Shown: positions 27,756 to 38,047, counted from the first letter of the stretch. The stretch is DNA of 64,000 bases from an uncultured Prevotellaceae bacterium (GCA_900314655.1 OMWC01000002.1:1-64000), one strand, 5' to 3'. Notes: generated by a model not told the origin, from the letters alone. Numbers and translations: made by a program.

Positions 27756-28274
27756 ATGGATTTACAGAATTTGCCAGCAATACTCACTCCTGACCTGGGA
27801 CTCCTGTTCTGGATGCTTCTGGCATTTCTCGTCATCTTCTTCGTGCTCGCCAAGTTTGGCTTTCCCGTTATCACCAAGATGGTGGAAGAGCGCAAAGCCT
27901 ACATCGACGACAGCCTGAAGAAGGCCCACGAGGCTAACGAGAAGCTTGCCAACATTCAGCAAGAAGGGGAGAACCTGCTCAAGGAGGCCCGCGAGCGCCA
28001 GCAGCAGATACTCTCTGAGGCTGCGCAGACCCGCGACGCCATCGTGGAGCAGGCCCAGTCGAAGGCCCGTGAGGAGAGCTCGCGCATCATCACCGAAGCC
28101 AAGGCGCAGATCGAGGCCGAGAAGCAGAATGCCATTGCCGACATTCGCAAGCAGGTGGCCGAGCTCAGCGTCCAGGTGGCCGAGAAGGTGCTTCGCAAGC
28201 AGCTCTCCACGGATGCCGCTCAGATGCAGTATGTTGATAAGTTGCTGGATGAGGTTTCTTCTAACGTTCAATAG
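27756..28274 (+). CDS. atpF: ATP synthase F0 subunit b
   Basis: Peripheral-stalk subunit: one N-terminal membrane helix (about residues 15-35) and a long charged coiled coil to residue 172. The ATG at 27756 is preferred to the TTG six bases earlier, giving 172 residues. It lies between atpE and atpH (11-base gap), as expected. Confidence 0.93.
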   Translation: MDLQNLPAILTPDLGLLFWMLLAFLVIFFVLAKFGFPVITKMVEERKAYIDDSLKKAHEANEKLANIQQEGENLLKEARERQQQILSEAAQTRDAIVEQAQSKAREESSRIITEAKAQIEAEKQNAIADIRKQVAELSVQVAEKVLRKQLSTDAAQMQYVDKLLDEVSSNVQ

Positions 28275-28285
28275 CATTGTAGAGT

Positions 28286-28819
28286 ATGGATATAGGCGTC
28301 ATTTCCGTTCGCTATGCGCGGGCCCTCCTGAAGAGTGCTGTGCAGACGAAGTGCGATGACCAGGTGTACACCGACATGGCCACGCTGGCCAAGTCGTACG
28401 TGGACGTTCCACAGCTGCGCACCACCATCAACAACCCCACCATCCCGCAGGAATCCAAGCGGCAGCTCCTCATCACCGCATGCGGACCGGCCGTCACGCC
28501 GCTCACCGAGCGCTTCGTGGACCTGGTGCTCAAGGAGGGTAGGGAGTCGTTCATGGTTTTCATTGCATCATCCTACATCACCCTCTACCGGAAACAGAAG
28601 AACATTATCCATGGCCGGCTTATCACCGCTACAACCGTCAGCCCCGAGACCGAGCAGAGGATGCGCAGCATCGTCGAGTCGAAGACTCAGGGCACGGTGG
28701 AATTCCTTACCGAGGTGAACCCCGACATCATCGGCGGATTCATCCTCGAGTACGACACTTACAGACTGGATGCCAGCGTGCAGTCGCAGCTGCGGAGCAT
28801 CCTGAAGAACTTGAAATAA
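28286..28819 (+). CDS. atpH: ATP synthase F1 subunit delta
   Basis: Stator subunit (177 residues) that fixes the F1 head to the b stalk. It begins with the usual ISVRYARALLKSA helix, and the C-terminal part carries NPDIIGGFILEYDTYRLDASV, the family signature. Gene order b-delta-alpha-gamma is conserved. Confidence 0.93.
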   Translation: MDIGVISVRYARALLKSAVQTKCDDQVYTDMATLAKSYVDVPQLRTTINNPTIPQESKRQLLITACGPAVTPLTERFVDLVLKEGRESFMVFIASSYITLYRKQKNIIHGRLITATTVSPETEQRMRSIVESKTQGTVEFLTEVNPDIIGGFILEYDTYRLDASVQSQLRSILKNLK

Positions 28820-28837
28820 AATAAGTAAATAATCAGA

Positions 28838-30421
<1,584 letters not shown>

Positions 30422-30427
30422 TAGCCT

Positions 30428-31393
30428 ATGCCGAGTCTGAAAGAGATAAAAGGCCGTATTGCCTCAGTCAACAGCACGCGCAAGATCACCTCTGCCATGA
30501 AGATGGTGGCTTCATCCAAGCTCCACCATGCACAGGTGGCCATCGAGAACATGCTCCCCTACGAGGAAATGCTCGAGCACATCCTCAAGACCTTCCTGGC
30601 CTCGGATGCCGAGCTCCGCAGCACCTTCCTCCAGGAGCGGCCCGTTAAGCGTGTGGCCTTGATTGTCTATTCCAGCAACTCCTCGCTCTGCGGCGGATTC
30701 AACGCCAACGTCATCAAGGAGATGCAGAAGACACTCGACCAGTACGAGCATCTCGGCAAGGATAATATCATCGTTTATCCCATCGGCCGCAAGGTAGCCG
30801 AGAAGGTCACAAAGCTCGGATTCAAGCCCGCAGGCAACTTCGTGGCCCTGGCCGACAAGCCCAACGTGGACGGCTGCATCAGCATCGCCCAGGAGCTCGG
30901 AGCCATGTATGCCAAGGGCGAGGTCGATCGCGTGGAGATGATCTACCACCACTTCAAGAGTGCCGGTTCGCAGATCCTCACCCACAAGACCTTCCTGCCC
31001 ATCGACATCGAGAGCGAGCTCAATGCCGACAAGGAGCGCGACCTCACCTCCAACGTAGCCACGCGCGAGGCCGTGGAGTATCTCCGCAATCGCGACCGCC
31101 AGCAGGCTGCCAAGGAGCGCCAGGCCGCCAAGCCTCTCAACGACAACTACATCGTGGAGCCCGATCTCCATTCGGTGCTCAACAAGCTCGTTCCGAAGCT
31201 GGCCCACCTCATGCTCTACACCGCGCTGCTCGACTCCGTGGCCTCGGAGCATGCCGCCCGCATGGTGGCCATGCAGACGGCTACCGACAATGCCGACGAA
31301 CTCTTGCGCGAACTCAATCTGCAGTACAACAAGAGTCGTCAGCAGGCTATTACCAGCGAACTGCTCGACATCGTGGGAGGTTCCCAGAACTAA
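30428..31393 (+). CDS. atpG: ATP synthase F1 subunit gamma
   Basis: Central rotor shaft, 321 residues. The N-terminal helix starts PSLKEIKGRIASVNSTRKITSAM and the C-terminal helix ends near SRQQAITSELLDIVGG, both typical. The middle region, with an acidic/basic stretch near 195-235, is longer than in E. coli. It is the last gene of the operon; copy 1 of a palindromic repeat follows at 31418 and may end transcription. Confidence 0.95.
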   Translation: MPSLKEIKGRIASVNSTRKITSAMKMVASSKLHHAQVAIENMLPYEEMLEHILKTFLASDAELRSTFLQERPVKRVALIVYSSNSSLCGGFNANVIKEMQKTLDQYEHLGKDNIIVYPIGRKVAEKVTKLGFKPAGNFVALADKPNVDGCISIAQELGAMYAKGEVDRVEMIYHHFKSAGSQILTHKTFLPIDIESELNADKERDLTSNVATREAVEYLRNRDRQQAAKERQAAKPLNDNYIVEPDLHSVLNKLVPKLAHLMLYTALLDSVASEHAARMVAMQTATDNADELLRELNLQYNKSRQQAITSELLDIVGGSQN

Positions 31394-31417
31394 GCGCCTC
31401 CCGCCTTGTCATCGAAA

Positions 31418-31494
31418 GACGAGAATCTTCAAAAATCTTACATTAATAATAATCCGCTGATGGATTTTCGTAAGATTTTTGGAGATTTTTGTTT
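31418..31494. repeat. 75-bp palindromic repeat, copy 1
   Basis: The arm GAGAATCTTCAAAAATCTTAC and the arm GTAAGATTTTTGGAGATTTTT form a long imperfect hairpin around an AT-rich loop containing AATCCGCTGATGGATT. Two more copies lie at 34306 and 35738. It ends in T-runs and could terminate the ATP synthase operon. Confidence 0.8.
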
Positions 31495-31544
31495 ATATTA
31501 TTGATGCGCAGAGAGATTTTTTTTGTGATTTTTGATGATTTTTC

Positions 31545-31575
31545 TTGCAAGTTTGCGGAAAATGTGGTAAATTTG
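31545..31575 (+). promoter_or_regulatory. Promoter of the leucine-rich-repeat gene
   Basis: TTG at 31545-31547 and TAAATTTG at 31568-31575, spacer 20 bases. It would give a leader of about 250 bases before the gene at 31830, containing a TAACACG/CGTGTTA hairpin (about 31618-31640), a GCCCC/GGGGC hairpin (about 31702) and a GC-rich fold near 31745-31765. No other gene is seen in 31394-31829. Confidence 0.5.
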
Positions 31576-31829
31576 CAACATAATGAGGAATTTATTTCAA
31601 TATAGGCCAACATTTTTTAACACGGAATACTTGCGTGTTACGGAATTTTGTGTAACACACACACACAGGTAAACCTCTTCTTTATTATTCAGCCAGACAC
31701 TGGCCCCAACCTTGGGGGCAGGGCTTCTCGCGCGGACATACCGTCGCAGCGGGGAGCGCTGCCCCTGATGAGCATGATTACGAGTATATGAATCAAATAA
31801 TATATTAACCCCTAAGATTTAATTTAACA

Positions 31830-34265
31830 ATGAAGAAACAATTACTCCTATTGGCCGTAGCCCTCTTTGCTACAGCTACGGCAGTACGGGCGCAAGAACC
31901 TGTACGAATCAACTCATCGAACTTTCCCGATTCTAAATTCCGAGAAATCGTGAAGGGAAAGGACATCGACAAAAACCAGGACGGATGGCTCGAAACGGGA
32001 GAGCTTGCTGCAGTGACCACCCTCACGGCGCGCAGCAAGAGCATCGAGTCACTGAAGGGCGTAGAGCATTTCTTCAAGCTGACGGCGCTGCACTGCGAAA
32101 ATAACTTCCTTTCGAGCCTCGACGTCTCGATGATCACTACATTGAAAGGCCTCTATTGCAGCCAAAACCGACTGACAAGCCTCGACGTCTCGAAGAACAC
32201 GGCGCTGCAATATTTGTATTGCTACGAAAATAAGCTGACGAGCCTCGACTTGACCAACAACAAGGCCTTGACCAACCTGTCTTGCTATATCAACCAGATA
32301 GGTCATTCCGATATGCTGAAGCTGGTGAACAGTCTGCCTACGGTGGCCAAAGGCTACTTCCATGGCATCAGCATATCAAGTAGCAGAGAGAAAAACGTGC
32401 TCCCGAAGTCGTGCGTGGAGATTGCCCAGGGCAAGGGTTGGAATGTGCTGGCGAAAGACGGTTCGTCCAACGTTGATTACGAAGGCAGCGAAGACCCCAT
32501 CGCCATCAACGCCACGAACTTCCCCGATGAGAACTTCCGCGCCATCGTGGCTGGTACCAGCATCGACAAGAATGCCGACGGCTACCTTTCTGACGAGGAG
32601 ATTGCCGCTGTGACGAAGCTGTATGTAAGCGAAAAGAACATTGCATCGTTGAAGGGAATAGAGTTCTTTACGGCACTGACTCTTTTGTACTGCTACAATA
32701 ACCAGCTGACAAGTCTTGATGTGAGTAAGAATACGGTGCTGGAAACATTGTTCTGCTCCCGCAATCATCTGACCAGTCTTGACGTGAGCAAGAACACGGC
32801 ACTGACTCTTTTGTCCTGCTCCTCCAACCAGCTGGCAAGCCTTGACGTGAGCAAGAATACGGCTTTGACTGAGTTGAACTGCGCAAATAACCAAATCAAA
32901 GAAAAGCAGATGCTGGCGCTGGTGAACAGTCTACCGACGGTGACTGAGGGATATTTCGACGTCATCAACACGAAAGACAGCAATGAGCAGAACGTCTGCA
33001 CCAAGCCGCAGGTGAAAATCGCTACGGACAAGGGCTGGAAGGTGTATGCCTACAACGGTGAAAAATGGGAAGAATATGATGGCAGCGACCCGGGCATCGC
33101 CATCGACGCCACGAACTTCCCCGATGAGACCTTCCGCTCCGTCGTGGCTGGAACCGACATCGACAAGGATGCTGACGGCTACCTTTCTGACGAGGAGATT
33201 GCCGCAGTGACGAAGCTGGATGTAAGCGAAAAGAACATTGCATCGCTGAAGGGAATAGAGTTCTTTACGGCTTTGCAAAATTTGTACTGCTACAATAACC
33301 AGCTGACAAGCCTTGACGTAAGCAAGAACACGGCGCTGAAAGTATTGTACTGCTTCGATAACCAGCTGGCAAGCCTTGACGTGAGCAAGAATACGGCACT
33401 GACAAAATTGTACTGCGACGGAAACGAGCTGACAAGCCTTGACGTGAGCAAGAACACGGCACTAAAAGATTTGTGGTGCTACGGAAACCAGCTGACCAGC
33501 CTTGACGTGAGCAAGAACACAAAACTGGAATCATTGTCATGCGGCAATAACCAGCTGACGAGCCTTGACGTGAGCAAGAATTCGGCACTGATAGACTTGG
33601 ACTGCAACGGAAACCAGCTGACAAGCCTTGACGTGAGCAAGAACACGGCTCTGCAATATTTGAGGTGCTACAACAACCAGCTGACAAGCCTTGACGTGAG
33701 CAAGAATACGGCACTGGTACAATTGTGGTGCTCCAACAACCAGCTGACCGCCTTAGACGTATCTAAGAACACGGCACTGACAGAATTGGATTTATCCTTC
33801 AACCAGCTTAAGAGCCTTGACGTGAGCAAGAACACGGCACTGGAAGAATTGTATTGCTACGGAAACCAGCTGACGAGCCTTGACGTGAGCAAGAACACGG
33901 CGCTGATATTCTTGGCATGCTTCAACAACCAAATCAAGGAGGACCAGATGCTGAAGCTGGTGAACAGTCTGCCCACGGTGACTAATGGACAATTCTATGT
34001 CATCAACACGAAGAACAGCAACGAGCAGAACGTCTGCACCAAGCCACAGGTGAAAATCGCTACGGACAAGGGCTGGAAGGTGTATGACTATAACGGCGGA
34101 AGCGTTCAGGAATATGCTGGCAGCGAGCCATCGGCTATCGGCAGCATCGAGGTTTCTGCTGAGGAGAAGGGCCTCTGGTACTCGCTCGACGGCAAGCGCC
34201 TCAGCGGTAAGCCCACGAAGAAGGGTATCTACGTGCGCAATGGCCGCAAAGTGGTAGTGAAGTAG
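31830..34265 (+). CDS. Secreted leucine-rich-repeat protein
   Basis: Exported protein of 811 residues. A signal peptide (about 1-22, ending VRAQ) is followed by three modules. Each begins with a 40-residue block containing an EF-hand-like loop (DKNQDGWLETGE, DKNADGYLSDEE, DKDADGYLSDEE; starts near 23, 222 and 421) and continues with leucine-rich repeats of about 21 residues (LTSLDVSKNTAL plus a variable part such as YCYNNQ). The third module has around a dozen repeats, nearly identical at the DNA level. The C-terminus (YSLDGKRLSGKPTKKGIYVRNG) matches the short tail common in Prevotella secreted proteins. Probably cell-surface or secreted, binding protein or glycan; the target is unknown. Confidence 0.88.
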   Translation: MKKQLLLLAVALFATATAVRAQEPVRINSSNFPDSKFREIVKGKDIDKNQDGWLETGELAAVTTLTARSKSIESLKGVEHFFKLTALHCENNFLSSLDVSMITTLKGLYCSQNRLTSLDVSKNTALQYLYCYENKLTSLDLTNNKALTNLSCYINQIGHSDMLKLVNSLPTVAKGYFHGISISSSREKNVLPKSCVEIAQGKGWNVLAKDGSSNVDYEGSEDPIAINATNFPDENFRAIVAGTSIDKNADGYLSDEEIAAVTKLYVSEKNIASLKGIEFFTALTLLYCYNNQLTSLDVSKNTVLETLFCSRNHLTSLDVSKNTALTLLSCSSNQLASLDVSKNTALTELNCANNQIKEKQMLALVNSLPTVTEGYFDVINTKDSNEQNVCTKPQVKIATDKGWKVYAYNGEKWEEYDGSDPGIAIDATNFPDETFRSVVAGTDIDKDADGYLSDEEIAAVTKLDVSEKNIASLKGIEFFTALQNLYCYNNQLTSLDVSKNTALKVLYCFDNQLASLDVSKNTALTKLYCDGNELTSLDVSKNTALKDLWCYGNQLTSLDVSKNTKLESLSCGNNQLTSLDVSKNSALIDLDCNGNQLTSLDVSKNTALQYLRCYNNQLTSLDVSKNTALVQLWCSNNQLTALDVSKNTALTELDLSFNQLKSLDVSKNTALEELYCYGNQLTSLDVSKNTALIFLACFNNQIKEDQMLKLVNSLPTVTNGQFYVINTKNSNEQNVCTKPQVKIATDKGWKVYDYNGGSVQEYAGSEPSAIGSIEVSAEEKGLWYSLDGKRLSGKPTKKGIYVRNGRKVVVK

Positions 34266-34275
34266 GGCGTTCCGT

Positions 34276-34300
34276 CGGATGATACTTTGACGGACGCTGA
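34276..34300 (+). repeat. Single 22-bp unit of the array family
   Basis: One GGATGATACTTTG core, ten bases after the stop of the repeat-protein gene, followed by CGGACGCTGAATGAAGACG leading into palindrome copy 2. The same join occurs at 35709-35740. Confidence 0.8.
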
Positions 34301-34305
34301 ATGAA

Positions 34306-34377
34306 GACGAAAATCTTCAAAAATCTGACAAAAATAATCCGCAGAAGGATTCGTGCCAGATTTTTGAAGATTTTTGT
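34306..34377. repeat. 75-bp palindromic repeat, copy 2
   Basis: Arms GAAAATCTTCAAAAATCTG and CAGATTTTTGAAGATTTTTG with a shorter loop than the other copies. It lies between the repeat-protein gene and the P-loop ATPase gene and may act as a terminator. Confidence 0.8.
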
Positions 34378-34489
34378 TTGTATGAACTACTGCAAATCGG
34401 AATGTTAAGGTATTTGATTCCGGAAAAATCATTTAGACGTTTCTTTGAATTTTTCCTAAGGATTATTTGGAAGAAATAGGAATAATGTT

Positions 34490-34535
34490 TATCTTTGCAC
34501 CGACTACGAAAAAAGTCGTAACGAAAAAAGTCGTA
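34490..34535 (+). promoter_or_regulatory. Promoter and tandem-repeat leader of the P-loop ATPase gene
   Basis: TATCTTTG at 34490-34497 is followed by two adjacent 15-base copies of ACGAAAAAAGTCGTA (34506-34520 and 34521-34535), ending two bases before the ATG. Each copy is itself nearly palindromic (ACGA...TCGT). It could be an operator or an RNA element; the A-runs are prone to slippage. Confidence 0.55.
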
Positions 34536-34537
34536 AC

Positions 34538-35602
34538 ATGGAGAATCCCTTTAAGTTTGGTACAGTTGTTGAGGCAGAGTATTTCACCGACAGAGTGAAA
34601 GAGGTGAATTATATCAATCAGTTCATTCAGAGTCCTAACCATCTTATCCTGATAAGTCCACGGCGATTCGGCAAGAGCAGCGTTGTGGCAAAGGCCATTA
34701 CCCAGAGCGGGCGAAAAAGCATTACGGTGAATATACAACAAGTGGTATCTGTAGCTGACTTAGCTGCAAAGTTGATGCGAGAGTTTTTCAAAGTACATCC
34801 GATGGAACGGATACGTCATCTGATAACTCATTTCCGTATCATACCGACGGTTACCACGAATGCTTTGACTGGTACGGTAGATGTGTCTTTCCAGCCTGGG
34901 GTGGATGCTACTATACTTCTTGAAGATGTGATGGAACTGATGGAGAAAGCCCATACCGAATCTGACAGGCTCGTCGTTGTTCTTGATGAATTCCAGGAGA
35001 TTCTCGACCTTGCACCTCGTTTAGATAAGAAACTGAGGGCTATCATGCAGGAGCAGAAGCACATCAACTATATCCTACTGGGCAGTCAAGAGAGTATGAT
35101 GACTGACATATTTGAAAAGAAGAAATCTCCATTTTATCATTTTGGTGAGCTGATGCGACTGGGGAAATTACCGCGCGATAACTTCCACGAATACTTGACC
35201 GTCCGTTTGGAGAATTGTTTTCCCAACAATCACGACGAACTGGCTGACGATATCTTAGACTACACAGGTAGTCATCCTTACTATACCCAGCAACTGGCTT
35301 CGAATGTGTGGCAAATCGGCATGCTTCAGCCTGAGCAGAAGGATGTACTGCACGTTGCTGTTGACCGCATTGTCACTACACACGGATTAGACTATGAACG
35401 TCTGTGGTTGAATTTCAAACGAACCAACAAATGGATATTACAGCGGTTGGCTTCTAATGGAAACCTGCAAACAGGAGAACATCGTACAAGCACAGTTTAC
35501 AGTGCCCTGAAACGCTTGCAGAAAGACGGCTATGTGATTTATTCTGACCGTTACGAAATAGAGGACCCGTTTTTCAAAGAGTGGATTCTTAGAGGAATAT
35601 AA
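34538..35602 (+). CDS. P-loop ATPase of the ATPase_2 (AAA-like) family
   Basis: Cytoplasmic ATPase of 354 residues. Walker A reads SPRRFGKSSVV (about 41-51), Walker B LVVVLDEFQEI (about 147-157), and a sensor-like LLGSQESMM follows. The C-terminal 80 residues look like a winged-helix domain (ILQRLASNGNLQTG, YSALKRLQKDGYVI). Bacteroidales carry many paralogues of this STAND/ATPase_2 type with unclear roles, sometimes in mobile or defence loci. No partner gene lies beside it; it is flanked by repeats on both sides. Confidence 0.8.
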   Translation: MENPFKFGTVVEAEYFTDRVKEVNYINQFIQSPNHLILISPRRFGKSSVVAKAITQSGRKSITVNIQQVVSVADLAAKLMREFFKVHPMERIRHLITHFRIIPTVTTNALTGTVDVSFQPGVDATILLEDVMELMEKAHTESDRLVVVLDEFQEILDLAPRLDKKLRAIMQEQKHINYILLGSQESMMTDIFEKKKSPFYHFGELMRLGKLPRDNFHEYLTVRLENCFPNNHDELADDILDYTGSHPYYTQQLASNVWQIGMLQPEQKDVLHVAVDRIVTTHGLDYERLWLNFKRTNKWILQRLASNGNLQTGEHRTSTVYSALKRLQKDGYVIYSDRYEIEDPFFKEWILRGI

Positions 35603-35620
35603 GTTTGAAGTGAATCCAGC

Positions 35621-35721
35621 GGATGATACTTTGCCTTCCAACGGATGATACTTTGACCTTCAACGGATGATACTTTGAAGGCCGTCGGATGATACTTTGA
35701 AGGCCGTCGGATGATACTTTG
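35621..35721 (+). repeat. Array C of 22-bp units (five copies)
   Basis: Cores GGATGATACTTTG start at 35621, 35643, 35665, 35687 and 35709, exactly 22 bases apart. The third and fourth units are identical. The array begins 18 bases after the ATPase stop and runs into palindrome copy 3. Confidence 0.9.
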
Positions 35722-35737
35722 ACAGACGCTGAATGAA

Positions 35738-35815
35738 GACGAAAATCTTCAAAAATCTTACATTAATAATAATCCGCTGAGGGATTTTCGTAAGATTTTT
35801 GGAGATTTTTGTTTG
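35738..35815. repeat. 75-bp palindromic repeat, copy 3
   Basis: Almost identical to copy 1 (31418-31494) including its loop; preceded by the same GACGCTGAATGAAGAC link as copy 2. Confidence 0.8.
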
Positions 35816-35843
35816 TTTATCGGGGAGTGTAGGGTGTTTTTAT

Positions 35844-35976
35844 GGGTGACGGGTGACGGGGTGACGCCTACTTTCTATAACATTTATTTATTTACACGCG
35901 CGTGAGAACAATTAGAGTAATATTCTATATTTTATAAAAGTTATGAAAAGTAGGCGTCACCCGTCACCCGTCACCC
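35844..35976. repeat. 30-bp inverted repeat with AT-rich centre
   Basis: Left arm 35844-35874 (GGGTGACGGGTGACGG...) and right arm 35947-35976 are complementary over 30 bases with one extra G on the left. Each arm contains tandem GGGTGAC words. The 72-base centre is AT-rich with a central ACGCGCGT. The right arm ends three bases before the stop of the VirE gene. Confidence 0.8.
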
Positions 35977-35978
35977 TT

Positions 35979-37370
35979 TTATTCCCTTTTTTTACTTTCC
36001 ATTTCTTCATAGGATAGTTCCTTCACATAGTATCTTTTGCCGTGTTTTGTGTGCTTTGACGTGAATCCCAACCGTTTCATAGCCATGCCGATTTTGGTGG
36101 GCGAGAGACTTTCACGCAGACCGGAGTTGATCTTGAGGAGGATTTCGGTGGTGGTGAGATAGATGCCCTGCTCGCCGGGCTTGGGCACGGCAAAGTAGTG
36201 CTGGATGAGCTCCAGCTCCTTGTCGGTGTCCTCGAAGTTGCGGTTGCGCTCGTTGAGGTTGTTGGTCTCCTGGCGGGTGAGGTAGTGGCGGAAGTTGACG
36301 TCCATGGAGAGGTTGTAGGCCTGGTAGAAGAGGGCCTCGTGGCGGTAGTCGAAGCGGTTGGGGTCGTCGATGCTCTCCACGACGAAGGGTAGCCATCGGC
36401 GCGAGCCGGTGGGGTCGTTGAGGAAGTGCTCGTTGTTGCCCGTGGCACAGAAGGAGCAGATGCGGCGGCGCACCTCGAAGTGGCGGGCGTAGGCGGGTCG
36501 GTCCTGCACGGTTTCGAGCGTGATCATGGCCTTGAGCTGGTTTTGCTCCTTGCGCGAGAGGGAGTCGATCTCTTCGAGGCAGATGAGCCAGTTGCAGGTC
36601 ATCTGCAGGCGGTCGTCCTTGTTGATGACGGTGTTGTCGGTCTTCACGTAGAAGTAGCGCCTGAGCTCCGGGGGCAGGAGGTTGCGGAAGAAGGTGCTTT
36701 TGTAGGCTCCCTGCTCGCCGATGAGCGTGAGCACGGTCTGGTTGGTGACTCCCCTCATGAGGATGCCCCTGACCATGCCTACGAGCCAGCGGCGGAAGCA
36801 TTCGGTCCATTCCTGCTGGGCTTCCTGCTGGGTCTGCCCGCCGGTGGGACGGATGTGCACGTGGTCGGCCACGTCCTTGATGTAGTCGTGGTCGGTGTCG
36901 AAGAAGTAGGCCAGGCTGTTATGGTCGAGCCAGTCGCAGATGGGGTCGGTGAGATGCGTGAAGTGGCTGTTGATGATAGCCTCGATGTCCTTGATGTTGC
37001 AGCGGTAGTAGTGGGAGCAGCACTGGTAGAGCGTGTTCACCTCGCGGTCGTTGAGGTCGTGCCATTCATTGCCGTACTCGCCGTCGCCGTCGGTGACGAT
37101 CGTGCTCTGTGAGAAGGGGTCGAGGCTGTCGCCGAGCCAGCGCACTTCGGGCTTCATGGTGATGCCGTTGAGCCTGCTCACGATCATCATCGAGAGGGCC
37201 TGGCGCAGCTGCTCCATCGTGGCCAGGGGCAGCTTGTCGGTGTCGGTCTGCTCCTTCTTCTTCTTTCTGCCTTTCCTGCCCTTGCCGTTGCGCTTGGGCT
37301 CTTCGTCGGTTTTGTGTTCATCGTTGTCGTGCTCGTTCGTTTCGAAATCTTTGTAGTCATCTGATACCAT
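35979..37370 (-). CDS. VirE/VapE family P-loop protein
   Basis: Protein of 463 residues with the virulence-associated E (VapE/VirE) helicase-like domain seen in phage and mobile-element genes. Order: a charged, low-complexity N-terminus (about 1-45, Lys/Glu-rich); an unclassified region to about 215; then the ATPase core with Walker A GEQGAYKSTF (Tyr in place of the usual Gly before Lys, as in many Bacteroidales members), Walker B WLICLEEID, and FCATGNNEHFLNDPTGSRRW. The N-terminal primase-like VirE_N domain found in many Bacteroides proteins is not visible. Part of a module with DUF4248, amidase and HU-like genes. Confidence 0.85.
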   Translation of the reverse strand: MVSDDYKDFETNEHDNDEHKTDEEPKRNGKGRKGRKKKKEQTDTDKLPLATMEQLRQALSMMIVSRLNGITMKPEVRWLGDSLDPFSQSTIVTDGDGEYGNEWHDLNDREVNTLYQCCSHYYRCNIKDIEAIINSHFTHLTDPICDWLDHNSLAYFFDTDHDYIKDVADHVHIRPTGGQTQQEAQQEWTECFRRWLVGMVRGILMRGVTNQTVLTLIGEQGAYKSTFFRNLLPPELRRYFYVKTDNTVINKDDRLQMTCNWLICLEEIDSLSRKEQNQLKAMITLETVQDRPAYARHFEVRRRICSFCATGNNEHFLNDPTGSRRWLPFVVESIDDPNRFDYRHEALFYQAYNLSMDVNFRHYLTRQETNNLNERNRNFEDTDKELELIQHYFAVPKPGEQGIYLTTTEILLKINSGLRESLSPTKIGMAMKRLGFTSKHTKHGKRYYVKELSYEEMESKKRE

Positions 37371-37521
37371 AATTGTTGATTCTTTAAGAGGTGATACTTA
37401 TGTTTTTTACAGAAAATGAAGTGGCGGCGAAACTGTCTCCAACATGTGTGAGATAATTCCGCCGCCAGGGTCCGGTAGTTTTTGCCGGTTGGTGTAGCCT
37501 TGAAGGGCTTAGGGGATGTCC

Positions 37522-37653
37522 TCACGATGAAGGCTCGTGCTCCGAGTTGAGAGCCGATACTGAGCGTGATGCCGGGGCATAGTTAGCCGCCTTGGCTTCC
37601 GCCTGTGCCTTTATCGCTAGGGAGTTACGGTACATTTGGGTTCCTTCCTTCAT
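37522..37653 (-). CDS. Possible 43-residue protein upstream of the VirE gene
   Basis: A minus-strand frame starting MKEGTQMYRNSLAIKAQAEA lies 11 bases after a TAACTTTG promoter box (37665-37672, minus strand) and ends 151 bases before the VirE start. The composition is plausible for a real small protein (Ala/Ser-rich, charged), but no family is recognised. The promoter probably drives the VirE gene too. Confidence 0.35.
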   Translation of the reverse strand: MKEGTQMYRNSLAIKAQAEAKAANYAPASRSVSALNSEHEPSS

Positions 37654-37664
37654 TAATCGTAGTG

Positions 37665-37672
37665 CAAAGTTA
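37665..37672 (-). promoter_or_regulatory. -7 promoter box before the small ORF and VirE gene
   Basis: The minus strand reads TAACTTTG, matching TAnnTTTG. Confidence 0.5.
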
Positions 37673-37730
37673 CTGCTTTTTCTGTTTTCGTGCAATAGAT
37701 TCACATAAATTAACGGTAGATTTTATTTGG

Positions 37731-38047
37731 GAGTCGCCTGCGGCGAGAAATGGGTTTAGGAGTCGCCTTCGGCGAGAAATCTTACAAATTAAGTACAAAT
37801 AAATAGATTTGTTTTGATTGTAGTCGCCTGCGGCGAGAAATCTTACAAATAAGTACAAATTGATTAATATATTTTGTTATGATTTGTGTGATTTCTGCCC
37901 GTAGGGCACTCTATCATGGTTCGCCCAGGGCTTCCACGATGGCGCGCTATTTTGTAGTCGCCTGCGGCGAGAAATCTTACAAATAAGTACAAATTGATTA
38001 ATATATTTTGTTATGATTTGTGTGATTTCTGCCCGAAGGGCACTCTA
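37731..38047. repeat. REP-like repeats with a tandem 128-bp duplication
   Basis: Short hairpin words GTCGCCTGCGGCGAGAAAT (at about 37733, 37753, 37821, 37955) and, in opposite orientation, ATTTCTGCCCGTAGGGCAC (near 37889 and 38024) bracket AT-rich spacers. A 128-bp segment at 37820-37947 is repeated at 37954-38081 with two differences; the second copy includes the 3' end of the DUF4248 gene, so the first contains a relic of that 3' end. Bases 37371-37521 hold nothing else recognisable. Confidence 0.85.

Noticed and set aside
36112-36810. Arg/Pro/His-rich minus-strand frames inside the VirE gene
   Set aside because: Out-of-frame shadows of the VirE coding sequence with low-complexity products.
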